Below, piece by piece: positions 42,856 through 51,835 of a stretch of DNA of 64,000 nt; position 1 is the stretch's first letter, and each line of letters starts with the position of its first letter. The stretch lies in the NCBI GenBank assembly GCA_016712345.1, contig JADJRH010000001.1, positions 1,612,001 to 1,676,000 of the forward strand. Reading direction: 5' to 3'. Source of the stretch: Polyangiaceae bacterium (GTDB lineage: Bacteria > Myxococcota_A > Polyangia > Polyangiales > Polyangiaceae). Both the position numbers and the translations under genes were made by a program. The notes under the pieces were generated by a model. That model saw only the letters and a list, made by a program, of their open reading frames with translations. It did not search any database and was not told the DNA's origin.

Positions 42856-44175
42856 TCAACCGGCAGCTTCGAACGCGAGCTGGAAGTCTTCGATAATGTC
42901 GTCGATGTGTTCGAGCCCGACGCTGACGCGGATCATGTCGGCGGTGACGCCGGCACTCAACTGTTCTGAATCGGACAGTTGTTGGTGGGTAGTAGAGGCG
43001 GGGTGAATGACGAGGGTTTTTGCGTCGCCCACGTTGGCAAGAAGGCTTGCGAGTTTGACGGAGGAAATGAACTTTTTGCCGGCTTCTAGGCCACCTTTGA
43101 TGCCGAAAACGAGCATGGAGCCGAAGAGGCCTTTGCGGAAGTATTTTTTGGCGAGTTGATGGGAAGGATGCTCTTCAAGGCTGGGGTGCCATACCCAGGA
43201 AACGCTGGGATGGGTAGATAGCCAACGAGCGAGTTTGAGGGCGTTTTCGTTGTGGCGATCGATACGAAGGGAGAGCGTTTCAAGCCCTTGGAGGAGAAGG
43301 AACGAGTTGAAAGGGGACTGGCAAGGTCCGAGGTCGCGGAGGCCTTCTACCCGTGCGCGAATGATAAAGGCGATGTTTCCAAAGGGGCCGCCGGACCCGA
43401 AAACTTCCCAGAACTTGAGGCCGTGGTAGCCGGGGCTGGGCTCGGTGAAGATGGGGAAGTTGCCATTGCCCCAGTCAAACTTGCCACTGTCGACAATAAC
43501 GCCGCCGATGGAGGTGCCGTGCCCACCAATCCATTTGGTGGCGGACTCAACAACGATGTCGGCGCCGTGGGCAATGGGCTTGGCGAGATATCCACCCGCA
43601 CCGAATGTGTTATCAACAATGAGCGGAATGCCGTGGTCGTGAGCCACTTTTGCAATGGCTTCGATATCGGGGATGTTGAGTTTGGGATTGCCCTGCGTTT
43701 CAATATAAAGGGCTTTTGTTTTGTTATCGATGAGCCGCTTAAACTCGGCGGGATCGTCACCGTCGACGAATTTTACGCCAATGCCGAGGCGAGGAAAGGT
43801 GACTTTAAATTGGTTATAGGTGCCACCATAAAGAAGGCTTGTGGAGACAATGTTTTCACCGGCGGTGGTGATATTGGAGATGGCCAATAGTTGCGCCGCC
43901 TGACCCGATGACGTGGCGAGCGCTGCGGCTCCGCCTTCGAGAGCGGCAATGCGCTTTTCGAACACGTCGGTGGTGGGGTTCATGATGCGGGTGTAGATGT
44001 TGCCAAACGCCTTTAGGCCGAAGAGATTGGCGGCGTGCTCCGCGTCGTTGAAGTTGTACGACGTGGTTTGATAGATCGGCACAGCACGGGAGTTGGTTGC
44101 CGGGTCCACCACCTGGCCGGCGTGGAGCTGAAGCGTTTCGAAGCGGTAATTGCGCGGCTTATCGCTGGTGCTCAT
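42856..44175 (-). CDS. metY: O-acetylhomoserine aminocarboxypropyltransferase (sulphhydrylase)
   Basis: 439 residues, typical for MetY and longer than MetB/MetC. It begins YRFETLQLHAGQVVDPATNS, then YNFNDAEHAANLFGLKAFGN and YTRIMNPTTDVFEKRIAALE; the PLP lysine lies in ESATKWIGGHGTSIGGVIVD (about 213). The late region VIHPASTTHQQLSDSEQLSA is diagnostic. It forms homocysteine directly from O-acetylhomoserine and sulphide in the cytoplasm. It works with MetX, now 2.2 kb downstream beyond the ATPase/RloB pair. The leader contains an inverted repeat at 44244-44265 that could be an operator; no SAM riboswitch core could be recognised. Confidence 0.95.
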   Translation of the reverse strand: MSTSDKPRNYRFETLQLHAGQVVDPATNSRAVPIYQTTSYNFNDAEHAANLFGLKAFGNIYTRIMNPTTDVFEKRIAALEGGAAALATSSGQAAQLLAISNITTAGENIVSTSLLYGGTYNQFKVTFPRLGIGVKFVDGDDPAEFKRLIDNKTKALYIETQGNPKLNIPDIEAIAKVAHDHGIPLIVDNTFGAGGYLAKPIAHGADIVVESATKWIGGHGTSIGGVIVDSGKFDWGNGNFPIFTEPSPGYHGLKFWEVFGSGGPFGNIAFIIRARVEGLRDLGPCQSPFNSFLLLQGLETLSLRIDRHNENALKLARWLSTHPSVSWVWHPSLEEHPSHQLAKKYFRKGLFGSMLVFGIKGGLEAGKKFISSVKLASLLANVGDAKTLVIHPASTTHQQLSDSEQLSAGVTADMIRVSVGLEHIDDIIEDFQLAFEAAG

Positions 44176-44243
44176 TGTCTCTTTTCCGGTTTTTATTGGC
44201 CTGTCCCCGAGGCACGAACACGCGGGTTCACGCGGCGCGCCTA

Positions 44244-44265
44244 TTCCCGACTTATCACGTCGGAA
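44244..44265 (-). promoter_or_regulatory. Inverted repeat in the metY leader (putative operator)
   Basis: TTCCCGAC-ttatcac-GTCGGAA reads as an interrupted palindrome (on the minus strand TTCCGAC-gtgataa-GTCGGGAA) 69-90 bases upstream of the metY ATG. Position and symmetry fit a dimeric repressor or activator site, possibly for sulphur control; the regulator is unknown. Confidence 0.35.
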
Positions 44266-44889
44266 AAGGGGTTATATCACGGGCCGCACAAAAACGGCAA
44301 GGCCGCCCCCGCCGCAGCGGAACCACTGGGTAACTGCCTTGAGGCAATCGGCTCACAACCCAGAGCGACCGCTGACGCGTCACGCCAAGACCTGGGTACA
44401 CATCACCAAGATCACAAGCCCGGCAGTGGATCGGTCGCGCCGTGCGAGACGATTGCAGCCCAAAATACAAAAAAAACTCCGTGGATCTCCGTGATCTCCG
44501 TGCCTCCTAGGTAACTTCCCTTTAGCGGAACGTTCTGCAAGGCACGGATCCAGTCTTGTCGAGACGTTTGGGACACCCTTGCCCGTCGCCAAGCGGAAAG
44601 CGAACAGCGTGGCGCGTCGGGTTCTCCAGATGGAGTTCTGTGGCGAGCGCAGCCACGACGAAAACGAGAGACCGGCGAGACCGGTGGATGGCGACGTGAT
44701 GGACATCTCAAGTCGCCGGGCCTCCCAGAACGGGCTCTTTTCTGCTGCATCGACAACTCAACCGCAACGAGTTACTCGCCGTTCGAATGAGGCGCATGCG
44801 CCCCCGGGGAACTCCGTGTTGGATACGGCGTGTCAGGTAGCGAGACGTCTCAAGTCATTGCGAGGCGGCTCAAGTTACGCGGGATCGGG

Positions 44890-44928
44890 CCCCCCCGGTT
44901 GCGAGGCTGCCGAGCAACCTTGGGGGGG
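44890..44928. repeat. GC-rich perfect hairpin upstream of the acetyl-CoA synthetase gene
   Basis: CCCCCCC (44890-44896) plus GGTTGC (897-902) pair with GCAACC (914-919), a TT bulge, and GGGGGGG (922-928), around an 11-base loop. It is followed by gggggggcagc at 44955-44965, echoing the element at 25065-25151. It may be an RNA structure or a mobile palindromic repeat. Confidence 0.6.
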
Positions 44929-45065
44929 ACGGGCCGAGGGACGAGGCCCGAGGGGGGGCAGCACTTGTTGATTGTGTACACAGAACGGCGGGGCGGCGAA
45001 ATGGGGAGCTGTCGCGTTATGCTGCGCGGCAAGTTGGATTGGGGGGCGTTTGAAGGAGAAGCGTG

Positions 45066-47033
45066 ATGACGACGGATCCGATCACTTCGCACCTCAAAGA
45101 GACGCGTCGGTTTGAACCTTCGGCCGAGTTTGCCGCACAGGCGCGTGTGTCGAGTGAAGTGTACGCAAAGATGTACACCGAGAGCGTGAACGACCCGGAG
45201 AGTTTTTGGCGGAGAGAAACGAGTGAGTTGGTTTTTCGGACGCCGTGGACGAAGACGCTTTCGTGGACGCTGCCTCACGCGAAATGGTTTGAGGGGGCGA
45301 CGCTGAACATCACCGAGAGCTGTTTGGATAGGCATTTGACGACGGCTCGGCGAAACAAGGCGGCGATTATTTGGGAGGGCGAGCTGAGCGGCAACACGCG
45401 AACGATGACGTACGCGGAGCTGCATCGTGAAGTGGTTTTGTTTGCAGATGCGCTCAAGCGACACGGGGTTGAGAAGGGCGATCGCGTTGCGATTTACATG
45501 GGGATGGTGCCGGAAGTTGCGGTGGCGATGTTGGCGTGCGCGCGGATTGGTGCGCCGCACACGGTTGTGTTTGGTGGGTTTGCGGCGGATGCGTTGCGCG
45601 ATCGGATTGCGGACTGCGCTGCAAAGGTGGTGATCACGCAGGACGGCGGGTACCGGCGCGGTGGTGTACTCAGGCTGAAAGATGTGGTGGATCAGGCGCT
45701 CAATCAGCCGCAGTCGGCGAGTGTACAAAAGTGTTTTGTGTACAGGCACCTGGGCGAAGAAGTGTGTCCGGTGGCGATGAAGAGCGGTCGGGATGTGTGG
45801 TGGCACGAGTCGGTGGATCCAACGGCGACGAGGCGAGATCCGCTGACGATTGTGGAGAGCGAGCACCCGCTTTTTATTTTGTACACATCGGGTTCAACGG
45901 GGAAGCCGAAGGGCGTGCTTCACACAACGGCGGGGTATTTGGCCGGTGTACACGTCACGTCGAAGTACGTTTTTGATTTGCGGGAGGAGGATCTTTATTG
46001 GTGCACGGCCGACGTGGGTTGGGTGACGGGGCACAGTTACATTGTGTACGGTCCGCTCTCGAACGGGGCGACTTGTTTTATGTATGAAGGTGCTCCGAAT
46101 TACCCTGATTGGGGGCGATTTTGGAGGATGATCGAGAAGCACCGGATCTCGATTTTGTACACAGCGCCCACGGCGATTAGGGCGTTTATGCGTCAGGGCG
46201 ATGAGATTGTTCAGAAGAGCGATCTGTCGAGTTTGAGGCTCTTGGGGACGGTGGGTGAGCCGATCAATCCCGAGGCGTGGGTTTGGTACCACAAGCTTGT
46301 GGGCGGGGGCCGTTGCCCGATTGTGGACACATGGTGGCAAACCGAAACAGGGTCGATCATGATGACGACGCTGCCGGGTGCGAGTGCATCAAAGCCTGGA
46401 TCTACAGGGCTTCCGATGTTTGGCGTGGTGCCCGATGTGGTGACAAAAGATGGGAAGAGTGTGGGGGCAAACGAGGGTGGATTTTTGGTGTTGCGTAAGC
46501 CGTGGCCGTCGATGTTGCGAACTGTTTGGGGCGACGATGAGCGTTTTCGACGGACGTATTTCAGCGATGTGCCGGATTGTTATTTCACGGGGGACGGGGC
46601 GCGGCGCGATGAAGATGGGTACTTTTGGGTGGTGGGGCGCATTGACGATGTGCTGAATGTGGCGGGCCATCGCATTGGAACGGCCGAGATCGAAAGCGCT
46701 TTGGTGAGTCATCCGGCGGTGGCTGAAGCGGCGGCGGTTGGAAGGCCGGACGACTTGAAGGGTCAGGCGTTGGTGGTGTTTGTGACGCTGCGTCCGGGGC
46801 ACACGGCGGACAGTTCTCTGAGCGCAAAACTTGGGGATCACGTGGGTAAAGAGATCGGCAAGTTTGCCAAGCCGGATGCGATTCGGTTTACCGACGGTTT
46901 GCCGAAAACGCGGAGTGGAAAGATCATGCGGCGGCTGCTCAAAGATGTGGCCGCGGGGCGTGAATCTACGGGCGATACATCCACGCTCGAAGACTTGAAT
47001 GTGCTGGCGAAGCTGCGATCGAACGAAGAATAG
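45066..47033 (+). CDS. acs: Acetate--CoA ligase (acetyl-CoA synthetase)
   Basis: 655 residues from ATG 45066, with AGGAG seven bases upstream; a GTG sits immediately before it. ANL-superfamily motifs: LFILYTSGSTGKPKGVLHTT (phosphate loop), DTWWQTETGS (the Trp-rich acetate pocket typical of Acs), GYFWVVGRIDDVLNVAGHRI (hinge) and PKTRSGKIMRR with the catalytic, acetylatable Lys near 615. It converts acetate, ATP and CoA into acetyl-CoA in the cytoplasm. Length and motifs are normal for Acs; propionate activation cannot be excluded. It is preceded by the unusual 890-bp spacer and followed after 75 bp by a secreted protein gene. Confidence 0.95.
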   Translation: MTTDPITSHLKETRRFEPSAEFAAQARVSSEVYAKMYTESVNDPESFWRRETSELVFRTPWTKTLSWTLPHAKWFEGATLNITESCLDRHLTTARRNKAAIIWEGELSGNTRTMTYAELHREVVLFADALKRHGVEKGDRVAIYMGMVPEVAVAMLACARIGAPHTVVFGGFAADALRDRIADCAAKVVITQDGGYRRGGVLRLKDVVDQALNQPQSASVQKCFVYRHLGEEVCPVAMKSGRDVWWHESVDPTATRRDPLTIVESEHPLFILYTSGSTGKPKGVLHTTAGYLAGVHVTSKYVFDLREEDLYWCTADVGWVTGHSYIVYGPLSNGATCFMYEGAPNYPDWGRFWRMIEKHRISILYTAPTAIRAFMRQGDEIVQKSDLSSLRLLGTVGEPINPEAWVWYHKLVGGGRCPIVDTWWQTETGSIMMTTLPGASASKPGSTGLPMFGVVPDVVTKDGKSVGANEGGFLVLRKPWPSMLRTVWGDDERFRRTYFSDVPDCYFTGDGARRDEDGYFWVVGRIDDVLNVAGHRIGTAEIESALVSHPAVAEAAAVGRPDDLKGQALVVFVTLRPGHTADSSLSAKLGDHVGKEIGKFAKPDAIRFTDGLPKTRSGKIMRRLLKDVAAGRESTGDTSTLEDLNVLAKLRSNEE

Positions 47034-47108
47034 GGGCTGGATCCAACCGAGATAGATGAAAGAACGGCGCTCTTTTCTGCGCGTTTATAAAAGGGTAGCC
47101 TCGCACGC

Positions 47109-48173
47109 ATGGTGTTCTTCCAGCGTCGTCTCGGGGCGGCCGCCGTGGCCGTCTTCGCCCTCGTCTGGACTCCGGTGGGATTGGCTCAAAGCGGTCCCAC
47201 TGCGAGTCCGGATCCCGCGAAAATTGAACAGGCCAAGAAGCACATGGCCGCAGGCTTCACGCTTTACAACGACCCAAGCGGGCACAAGTGCGAAGAGGCC
47301 TACGTTGAATTCAGCAAGGCGTACGAGCTTTCTGGGTCGCTGAACGCGCTGAAAAACCGGGCCGTCTGCTCCATGGAGCTTGAGAAAGACGGCGAAGCGC
47401 TGACCGACTACAAAAAAGTGCTCGCGGGGATGGCGGACAAGCTGGATCCGGCCGAAAAAACGCAAATCGAAAACGATGTGAAGGCGCTCGAAAGCACGGT
47501 GGCTTGGGTGACGATCAAGCTGGATGTGGCGGGCGCCAAGCTTGTGGACGTGCGTACACCTTCGCGCGGGCTGCCTGTGACGAACCGGTACACGCTCACA
47601 ACAAACAGCATCAAAATCGGGTTTCACCCGGGGGAACACGCTTTCACTGTGAGCACCGACGACGGCAGAGAGGTGACGTGGAAAACGAACCTCGCAAACG
47701 GGAGCACCTCGGAGCACTTGTTTGAGTTGAACAAGGTGGTGACGGCGCCGACGGCAACGGCAACCGCAACTGCAACAGGCACAACGGCACCGACGGCGAC
47801 AGCAACGGCAACCGGTGAGCCCGCCATGGAGCGGCCGGTGCCGACATCGGTGAAAGTGATGTTGGGCGTGACGGGCGCTTTTGCGGTGGGCGCGGGCGTG
47901 ATGATGGGGCTCGCGGGCTCTGCAAAAAGCGACTTCGACAAGGTGAACGGAACGGGCCTTGATGAAGCCGGTTTAAAGAGCAAACGCGACAACGTGATCT
48001 TGATGAACGGGATCGCGGATGGGCTGCTCGGCGGTACGGTGCTCGCGGCCGGAACAACGCTGGTGCTTTATTTGATTCGTCCGAGTGTGCCGGTGGAAAA
48101 CAAATCCGGGTTTTATTTTGCTCCGGCTGTGACGCCCACCGCCGGTGGTGCCGTGGCGGGCGGACGTTTTTGA
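47109..48173 (+). CDS. Secreted TPR-like protein with C-terminal hydrophobic region
   Basis: 354 residues. A signal peptide (about 5-26, ending GLAQS) is followed by a helix pair resembling a TPR unit (AKKHMAAGFTLYNDPSGHKC, EEAYVEFSKAYELSGSLNAL) and a beta-rich segment (WVTIKLDVAGAKLVDVRTPS ... HAFTVSTDDGREVTW) like a carrier-fold or PEGA-type module. A Thr/Ala dipeptide run (about 218-240) leads to two hydrophobic helices near 257-280 and 300-320. This general layout recurs in myxobacterial genes beside Ser/Thr kinases, and the kinase gene follows after 42 bp. It probably acts in the envelope as a partner of that kinase. Function not established. Confidence 0.75.
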   Translation: MVFFQRRLGAAAVAVFALVWTPVGLAQSGPTASPDPAKIEQAKKHMAAGFTLYNDPSGHKCEEAYVEFSKAYELSGSLNALKNRAVCSMELEKDGEALTDYKKVLAGMADKLDPAEKTQIENDVKALESTVAWVTIKLDVAGAKLVDVRTPSRGLPVTNRYTLTTNSIKIGFHPGEHAFTVSTDDGREVTWKTNLANGSTSEHLFELNKVVTAPTATATATATGTTAPTATATATGEPAMERPVPTSVKVMLGVTGAFAVGAGVMMGLAGSAKSDFDKVNGTGLDEAGLKSKRDNVILMNGIADGLLGGTVLAAGTTLVLYLIRPSVPVENKSGFYFAPAVTPTAGGAVAGGRF

Positions 48174-48215
48174 TCGACACTCCTCACGCTGAAGCTTGGG
48201 CGTGGTGAGGGAAAT

Positions 48216-50237
48216 TTGGAAATCGAGCCGGGAACCGTCGTAGCAAATAGGTACCGAATCTCGCGCGCAATTGGGCGCGGCGGGATGGGGGAAGTGTTTG
48301 CCGCGGAGAACATTCGGACCGGCCGGCCGGTTGCGGTGAAGCTGCTGCGCGCCGATTCAAAATCAAAGTCGAGCGCGGTTGAAAGGTTTCGGCGAGAGGC
48401 GCGCGCGGCGGGGTCGATCAACAGCGATCACGTGACTCAGGTGCTCGACGTTGAAGACGATTCCGAGCACGGGATCGTGATCGTTTTTGAGTTGCTCGAA
48501 GGTGAGTCGTTAATTGATCGACTGAAGCGGCTGGGGCCGATCTCGTTTGAGGAGCTGCACCCGATTATCGAAGAGGTGTGGGTGGGGCTTTCGGACGCGC
48601 ACAAGGCGGGGATCATTCACCGAGATCTAAAGCCTTCAAACGTGTTTTTGGAGCGGCGTCCCGATGGTCAGCAACGGGTGAAGTTGCTCGATTTTGGGAT
48701 CAGCAAACTGCCCAAAGAAATGGGCGGCGAAACGCTGACGGAGATGGGTCAGAGTTTGGGAACGTTTTCGTTTATGCCGCCGGAGCAAATCGGCCGAGCG
48801 AAAACGGTGGATCATCGCGCGGACATCTACGCAACGACGACGATGATTTATCAGGCGCTGACGGGGCAGCTTCCGTACTTGGCGCGCAACATTCTGATCA
48901 TGGTGGATCTGAAGAGCAAACAGGCCCCGCGGCCGCTCGCAGAGGCCATGGGTCATCCGGTGGATGATCGACTTGAAGCGTTCATTTCAAAGGGGCTCGC
49001 GCGCAATCCGGCGGATCGATTTCAAAACGCATTGGAAGCGCTCGAAGAGTGGCGGGCGCTGAAAAATTTGGTGGTTCCCGAGTCGCGGCGCGCGGTGCTC
49101 ACGAGCATGGATTTAAACGCGCAGGCGCAGTCTGCGCAGCGTCCAAAACCGCCGATTCCCGCGGCGGGAAGGCCGGCTGCGGCTCCAGCGGTGGTGCCGC
49201 GCGTGGGCACAAGCACGATGCCTTCAAACACCGGGATGGTGCCGCGTGCGGTGACCGGTACGGTGCCGTCGATCACGGGGATGACGGCTGCGATGGCGCC
49301 CGCGCCTGTGGTGCCTGCGGCAATGCTTGAACCGGTGATTCCAGCGTCGCTGCCCAAGCTCTACGATCACACCGAAAGCACCACGGACATGTCGGCGCAG
49401 GAGATGGCCGACGCGGCTGCGCATGAGTCGGGTGTGCAACCTGTGGGCGGTCCGGATCCGCGGGCGATCTCGGACAACGCAGAACGTCGCGGGCCGCAGG
49501 GAACGCGCGTGTTGCCTCCGTCGGTGGTGCAGGACGCCGTGGCCGCGGCGGAAGCTCGGCGAGCCGCCGGAACGTCGAGTCAGTCTGATTTGCGAATCTC
49601 GTCGCAGTCGGCTCAGTCGTTGCCAACGTCGTCGCAGCAGGTGCCGTCGGTTCACGGGTCACAGTCTCATCAGGCGGTGTCGTCGGGAGCGCCTGGTGTG
49701 TACACACCAAGGTCGGCGGCAATGCAGGCGCTTGGGGCCACAACGCCAATGCAGGCTCCGCCGGGTCCGGCAACGCCGCTGCCGGCGAGCGGCGCTCATC
49801 CGGTGCCGACGGCGCGATCGCCGGGGCAGTCGTCAAGCAGTGCTCCGCCTCCTGCTCGGGGTTCAGGTGTACACCCGATGTCGCCCGCTGTGCCGGCGGC
49901 GCTGAATGCGGACTCGTCTGCGAACATGGGGCGGATGCCTCCGCAAACGCCTACGTCCACAACGGGGCCGGGGCATTCGATGCCAATGATGGGCGGGATG
50001 ATGTTGCCGCTGCCTCCCGCGCAGGGTTCGGCGATGGCGCCCGTGCCGCTTCACATGGCGGACGATGGGTCGAGTACACAAGCCGGTGCCGGTGACAAAA
50101 CCACGGTGTATCGGCCGAAAAAGAAGGCGCCGGAAAAAAAGACAAGCCTTTGGATCTACGCGCTCGGGGCGATCTTGTTTGCGATCCTGGGTTTTGGGCT
50201 TGTGTACTTTGTGGTGCGCATTTCGCAGTCGAAATAG
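48216..50237 (+). CDS. Membrane-anchored Ser/Thr protein kinase
   Basis: 673 residues from a TTG at 48216, supported by GAGGG five bases upstream. The kinase domain spans about 11-280: GRGGMGEVF glycine loop, VAVKLL lysine, HRDLKPSN, LDFGISKL and the activation region SLGTFSFMPPEQIGRAK. A 350-residue Pro/Ser/Ala/Gln-rich disordered segment follows, with Met-rich patches near the end. The chain ends in a single membrane helix (LWIYALGAILFAILGFGLVY, about 646-668) with almost nothing beyond it, so the kinase is tail-anchored with no outer sensor. It may receive its signal from the preceding secreted protein. Targets unknown. Confidence 0.95.
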   Translation: MEIEPGTVVANRYRISRAIGRGGMGEVFAAENIRTGRPVAVKLLRADSKSKSSAVERFRREARAAGSINSDHVTQVLDVEDDSEHGIVIVFELLEGESLIDRLKRLGPISFEELHPIIEEVWVGLSDAHKAGIIHRDLKPSNVFLERRPDGQQRVKLLDFGISKLPKEMGGETLTEMGQSLGTFSFMPPEQIGRAKTVDHRADIYATTTMIYQALTGQLPYLARNILIMVDLKSKQAPRPLAEAMGHPVDDRLEAFISKGLARNPADRFQNALEALEEWRALKNLVVPESRRAVLTSMDLNAQAQSAQRPKPPIPAAGRPAAAPAVVPRVGTSTMPSNTGMVPRAVTGTVPSITGMTAAMAPAPVVPAAMLEPVIPASLPKLYDHTESTTDMSAQEMADAAAHESGVQPVGGPDPRAISDNAERRGPQGTRVLPPSVVQDAVAAAEARRAAGTSSQSDLRISSQSAQSLPTSSQQVPSVHGSQSHQAVSSGAPGVYTPRSAAMQALGATTPMQAPPGPATPLPASGAHPVPTARSPGQSSSSAPPPARGSGVHPMSPAVPAALNADSSANMGRMPPQTPTSTTGPGHSMPMMGGMMLPLPPAQGSAMAPVPLHMADDGSSTQAGAGDKTTVYRPKKKAPEKKTSLWIYALGAILFAILGFGLVYFVVRISQSK

Positions 50238-50247
50238 TTTCACGCGT

Positions 50248-50271
50248 AGCGCAGCGAGGACGCGTCAGCGG
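50248..50271 (+). repeat. 24-base dispersed repeat copy
   Basis: This 24-base block is the exact reverse complement of 1718-1741, inside the inverted-repeat element at 1688-1900. Both copies sit just beyond convergent gene ends. Confidence 0.7.
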
Positions 50272-50274
50272 CGC

Positions 50275-50296
50275 CAAAAGTCCGGCAGGACTTTTG
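50275..50296. terminator. Bidirectional terminator-like hairpin
   Basis: CAAAAGTCC (50275-50283) pairs perfectly with GGACTTTTG (50288-50296) around GGCA. The A/T-rich arms give short T-runs on either strand. It lies between the kinase gene stop (50237) and the facing histidine kinase stop (50307). Confidence 0.65.
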
Positions 50297-50306
50297 ACAC
50301 GCGGCA

Positions 50307-51833
50307 CTAGGCTGGTGAGTCGGGCTGGCGGCGCGGAAGCCAAATGCGAAATCGTGTCCCGCGCGGTTCGCGGCGCTCGCATGAGATGTGGCCGCCGTGG
50401 GCTTCGATGATCTCGCGCGTGACGGCGAGCCCCAATCCGGTGCCGCGGGCTTTGGTGGTGAAAAACGGATCGAACACGTTGGCGATCACGTCTTCAGGAA
50501 TGCCAACGCCGCTGTCCTCGATAACGATCTCCACAGCCTGCGGTTCGATATTGTGTACACACACAACCAGCTCGCCGCCGCCGGGCATGGCCTCGCGTGC
50601 GTTGCGAACGAGGTTTAGAAGTGCCTGACGGAGTTGCGATTCATCAAACTCCACTTCGGGAATGTCGGCGTCGGATTCAATTCTCGGGGTGACATTGGCC
50701 CGCGAGAGTTCGGGCCCGACGAATGCAATGAGTTCGCGAACGAGATCGTCGAGATGGTCTTTGGCGAATCGGGGGCGAGGGCGGCGCGCAACGCTCAGGT
50801 ATTGCTCGGCGATGCGGGAAAGCCTGTCGATCTCGGCTTTGATCGCCGTGACAAGGGCGGCACTCTCGACATCGCCGCGGCCTGCGATTTCTTCTTCGAG
50901 CAGCTCGACGTTGAGGCCGATGGAGGAGAGCGGGTTGCGAATTTCGTGGGTGATGTGCGCGGCCATTTTTCCGATAGTGGCGAGGCGTTCAGCCTGGACC
51001 AAGTCGGCGCGGGCGCGTTGGATGGCGAGCACCATGCCTTCAAACGACGAGGCGAGTTCGCCGATTTCGTCGTTGGTTGCGACAACCTCGCGCGGCGTGA
51101 GATCGCCTTCACCGACAGCGCGCACGCGCTCGGTGACTTTGGTGAGCGGTGCGAGAACGCGTCGCGCATAAAGGAACATTGTGAGGCCGACGATGAGCGT
51201 GAGCGCGCCGAGGAGTACGAGGTAACGCATGGATGCAAGCTCGCGCGCTTTTGCGGCGGCGGTGAGGTGCGCCATGCGTTCGTCAACGCGCGCTTTGAGT
51301 GCTCGGAGGCGCTGCGCTCCTTCAGCTTCGCGTTTGACAATTTCACTTCGGGTGCGCTCGGCCTGCTCAATTTCACCGGCGGAAAGAGCCGAAAAGAGGC
51401 GCTGAAAACGTTCGGGTTCGGCGGATAACAATCGATCGATGGCAGCGATTTCCTGGGCTGCCTCTTCGCCGAATTGGATCACCTGGCGGTCGGAGGCCCC
51501 GGCAAAACCGTGTTCCGCCGTTTCGCGAAGGGCCGCGAAGGTGAGGGGGCGGGCGCGGCGCGAAGCGGAGAGCCATTCTTTTACGTCGCTGGGATTTTTG
51601 GCGCTTGTGATGTGGTTGAGCTGCGCGCTGACAACGTTTTGTTCGGCGAGCGCTTCACCAATTCGAACGAGCAGCGGCACGTATCCCGCTCGAAGAATTT
51701 CAGCGTCGCGCGCGGCGGCGCGGAGCGCGAGAACGCTCCATCCAACGGTGATTGCAAATGCCGCAACGAGAACAACGTACGTTGCGAGGAGGCGGGCGGC
51801 GACGGTGCGCCGCCGAGCCGTTGCGGCTGCCAT
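50307..51833 (-). CDS. Sensor histidine kinase with HAMP domain
   Basis: 508 residues. Transmembrane helix 1 (about 13-36), a helical periplasmic sensor of the four-helix type (to about 200), and helix 2 (YLVLLGALTLIVGLTMFLYA, about 206-225) precede a HAMP domain (RRVLAPLTKVTERVRAVGEG). Next comes the HisKA domain with the phospho-accepting His in HITHEIRNPLSSIGLNVELL. The HATPase domain has the N box (LLNLVRNAREAM), G1 (IEDSGVGIP), F (DPFFTTKARG) and G2 (TGLGLAVTREI). Autophosphorylation of the His and transfer to a response regulator are expected; no regulator gene is in the window. It starts two bases after the Fe-S protein stop and is co-transcribed with it, suggesting a redox link. Confidence 0.95.
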   Translation of the reverse strand: MAAATARRRTVAARLLATYVVLVAAFAITVGWSVLALRAAARDAEILRAGYVPLLVRIGEALAEQNVVSAQLNHITSAKNPSDVKEWLSASRRARPLTFAALRETAEHGFAGASDRQVIQFGEEAAQEIAAIDRLLSAEPERFQRLFSALSAGEIEQAERTRSEIVKREAEGAQRLRALKARVDERMAHLTAAAKARELASMRYLVLLGALTLIVGLTMFLYARRVLAPLTKVTERVRAVGEGDLTPREVVATNDEIGELASSFEGMVLAIQRARADLVQAERLATIGKMAAHITHEIRNPLSSIGLNVELLEEEIAGRGDVESAALVTAIKAEIDRLSRIAEQYLSVARRPRPRFAKDHLDDLVRELIAFVGPELSRANVTPRIESDADIPEVEFDESQLRQALLNLVRNAREAMPGGGELVVCVHNIEPQAVEIVIEDSGVGIPEDVIANVFDPFFTTKARGTGLGLAVTREIIEAHGGHISCERREPRGTRFRIWLPRRQPDSPA

Positions 51834-51835
51834 GA

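Larger units (their letters stand above)
44176..45065. other. 890-bp gene-free spacer between metY and acetyl-CoA synthetase
   Basis: No supported gene on either strand. From left to right it holds the metY leader with an inverted repeat (44244-44265), a run of near-repeats of gatctccgtg at about 44477-44505, segments shared with the pilP-pilQ spacer (44489-44516, 44672-44688, 44854-44862), a 13-bp-stem hairpin at 44890-44928, one GTGTACAC at 44974-44981, and the synthetase ribosome site. The longest frames in it are Arg/Pro-rich and without family similarity. It may include a small structured RNA; no tRNA fold was found by eye. Confidence 0.55.

Noticed and set aside
44176..44260. SAM riboswitch before metY
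   Set aside because: None of the SAM-I, SAM-II or SAH core sequences could be recognised in the leader.
44412..44971. Three to four overlapping frames of 78-130 residues between metY and acs
   Set aside because: Arg/Pro/Ser-rich, no ribosome sites, and the DNA matches another non-coding spacer rather than a conserved protein.
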